Position numbers and translations under genes: made by a program
Notes under the pieces: generated by a model
The model's database searches: none
What the model was told of the DNA's origin: nothing
What the model saw: the letters and a program-made list of their open reading frames with translations, nothing else
Shown here: positions 36,007 to 37,036 of the stretch, one piece after another
Position numbering within the stretch: the first letter of the stretch is position 1
Layout: the number at the start of each line of letters is the position of its first letter
DNA from: an archaeon
GTDB lineage: Archaea; Iainarchaeota; Iainarchaeia; Iainarchaeales; GW2011-AR10
DNA: 37,036 nt
NCBI GenBank assembly: GCA_030651515.1
Contig: JAUSEO010000043.1
Coordinates: 1 to 37,036 of the forward strand
Direction of reading: 5' to 3'

Positions 36007-36393
36007 ATGGCGTATAAAATGACTGAAGAAAGATGGAATTCAGTAAAACACTACCTTAACAAGGTATTCAAAAATCCAGGCAAGTACCCGGATGATGGCA
36101 TTTTGCTTAGCCTGTCTGATGATGAAATAACACGGGTTTTCACAAAGAAAAGACTGGAGCTGGTGAGGCTGATTCAGGCCAAAAAACCAAAAAATGCCAC
36201 AAAATTAAGCGAGCTAACCGGCAGACAGCTTAGCGCGGTTTTAAGGGATTTGGAACTCTTGGAAAAATTCCGCATAATCGAACTGGAAAAGAAAGGAAAA
36301 AACATTCTCCCAAAAGTGACAAAAGAGCTTCTCATACTGCCACTCGTAAATCTAAAGCCAAGGAAACTGGCGGAAATAAAAGTTACTGCATAA
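36007..36393 (+). CDS. wHTH regulator, antitoxin-like (HVO_A0114-like)
   Basis: LSDDEITRVFTKKRLELVRLIQAKKPKNATKLSELTGRQLSAVLRDLELLEKFRIIELEKKGKNILPKV. Confidence 0.75.
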   Translation: MAYKMTEERWNSVKHYLNKVFKNPGKYPDDGILLSLSDDEITRVFTKKRLELVRLIQAKKPKNATKLSELTGRQLSAVLRDLELLEKFRIIELEKKGKNILPKVTKELLILPLVNLKPRKLAEIKVTA

Positions 36394-36400
36394 ATAGGCA

Positions 36401-37036
36401 TCAACTCGGCAATTTTACAAACTTTGTGTTCTGTTCGTCAACACCATACTGTGGGAAAATAGCTGAAGACTTGTTATATGGGTGATTCAGGGTAAAAGCT
36501 TCAATGCGACCCCACCCTTTTGATGCTACAATATCAGCAATTCTGTCTTTATTTATATCTGCAAACGTTGGCAAATATAGCTCTTGAAAACTATAATAAA
36601 GTCCGGGAGGAAAGCCTTCATAATTAATTAACCTAAAAGGAAAACCTTGTAATGACTGACCCAAACGGTTTATCGCGTAGATACTATACATAAAATCTCC
36701 TTCGTTCACGGTACCATTATTATAAAGGGCTTCGCCATAGAGATCGGGAAAGGTGTCCCCATCAAGATCCGCCACGCCAATAGAGGTTAGATATGAATGG
36801 GGATAATTCGGATCAATATCATTTATAGAAACTGGAAAATTTGGCCATGGACTACCGTCAAGATTAAAAACATAAAAATGGGTAGAGTCGTGAGCAATAA
36901 TTTCCAGTCTGCCATCTTCATTTAAATCCCCTAAACTAATACCAAAGTCATAAGTATAACCAGTCTCAAATGACCGGCTTAGTTGAAAATCTTGGTAAAT
37001 TTGAACCAATAAATGGGGGGACCGATTTTTAGGTTG
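36401..37036 (-). CDS. FG-GAP/VCBS-repeat protein, C-terminal part (runs off the window)
   Basis: SLGDLNEDGRLEIIA, GVADLDGDTFPDLYG, TFADINKDRIADIVAS Ca-binding-like repeats; frame stays open to 37036. Confidence 0.8.
   Translation of the reverse strand, partial: QPKNRSPHLLVQIYQDFQLSRSFETGYTYDFGISLGDLNEDGRLEIIAHDSTHFYVFNLDGSPWPNFPVSINDIDPNYPHSYLTSIGVADLDGDTFPDLYGEALYNNGTVNEGDFMYSIYAINRLGQSLQGFPFRLINYEGFPPGLYYSFQELYLPTFADINKDRIADIVASKGWGRIEAFTLNHPYNKSSAIFPQYGVDEQNTKFVKLPS

Overview
This 37 kb window is archaeal. The evidence is archaeal GatD/GatE, an archaeal-type inositol-1-phosphate synthase plus CDP-alcohol phosphotransferase pair, two tRNA genes with introns at 37/38, TATA-led promoters and many TTG/GTG starts. 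The gene content and small secreted and zinc-finger proteins suggest a DPANN-like lineage, but that is inference. Core content: DPH6-like ATPase, HydE/PylB-like radical SAM, YjbQ, class I aldolase, FBPase, an L-asparaginase/GatD tandem, an archaetidylinositol pair between gatD and gatE, NnrD, a cupin, a Kef antiporter, a DsbA-like protein, a DtxR regulator next to an FTR1 iron permease, Nth, an aspS-gatC-gatA-IMPase-gatB operon and an MBL-fold nuclease. Accessory content: an SxtJ-like / carbamoyltransferase / DUF5989-like cassette; two secreted proteins with internal repeats; a Fic protein with an inverted-repeat promoter; a PLD-like lipoprotein; a hairpin-dense region with a degraded ATPase tail and overlapping mini-ORFs (26.1-27.1 kb); a DEDD exonuclease; a toxin-antitoxin-like pair with a 23-nt palindrome; and a truncated FG-GAP/VCBS protein. 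Two short genes absent from the ORF track were found by eye: a 52-aa DUF5989-like protein and a 40-aa zinc-finger protein. All family calls come from motif reading; no database search was run.
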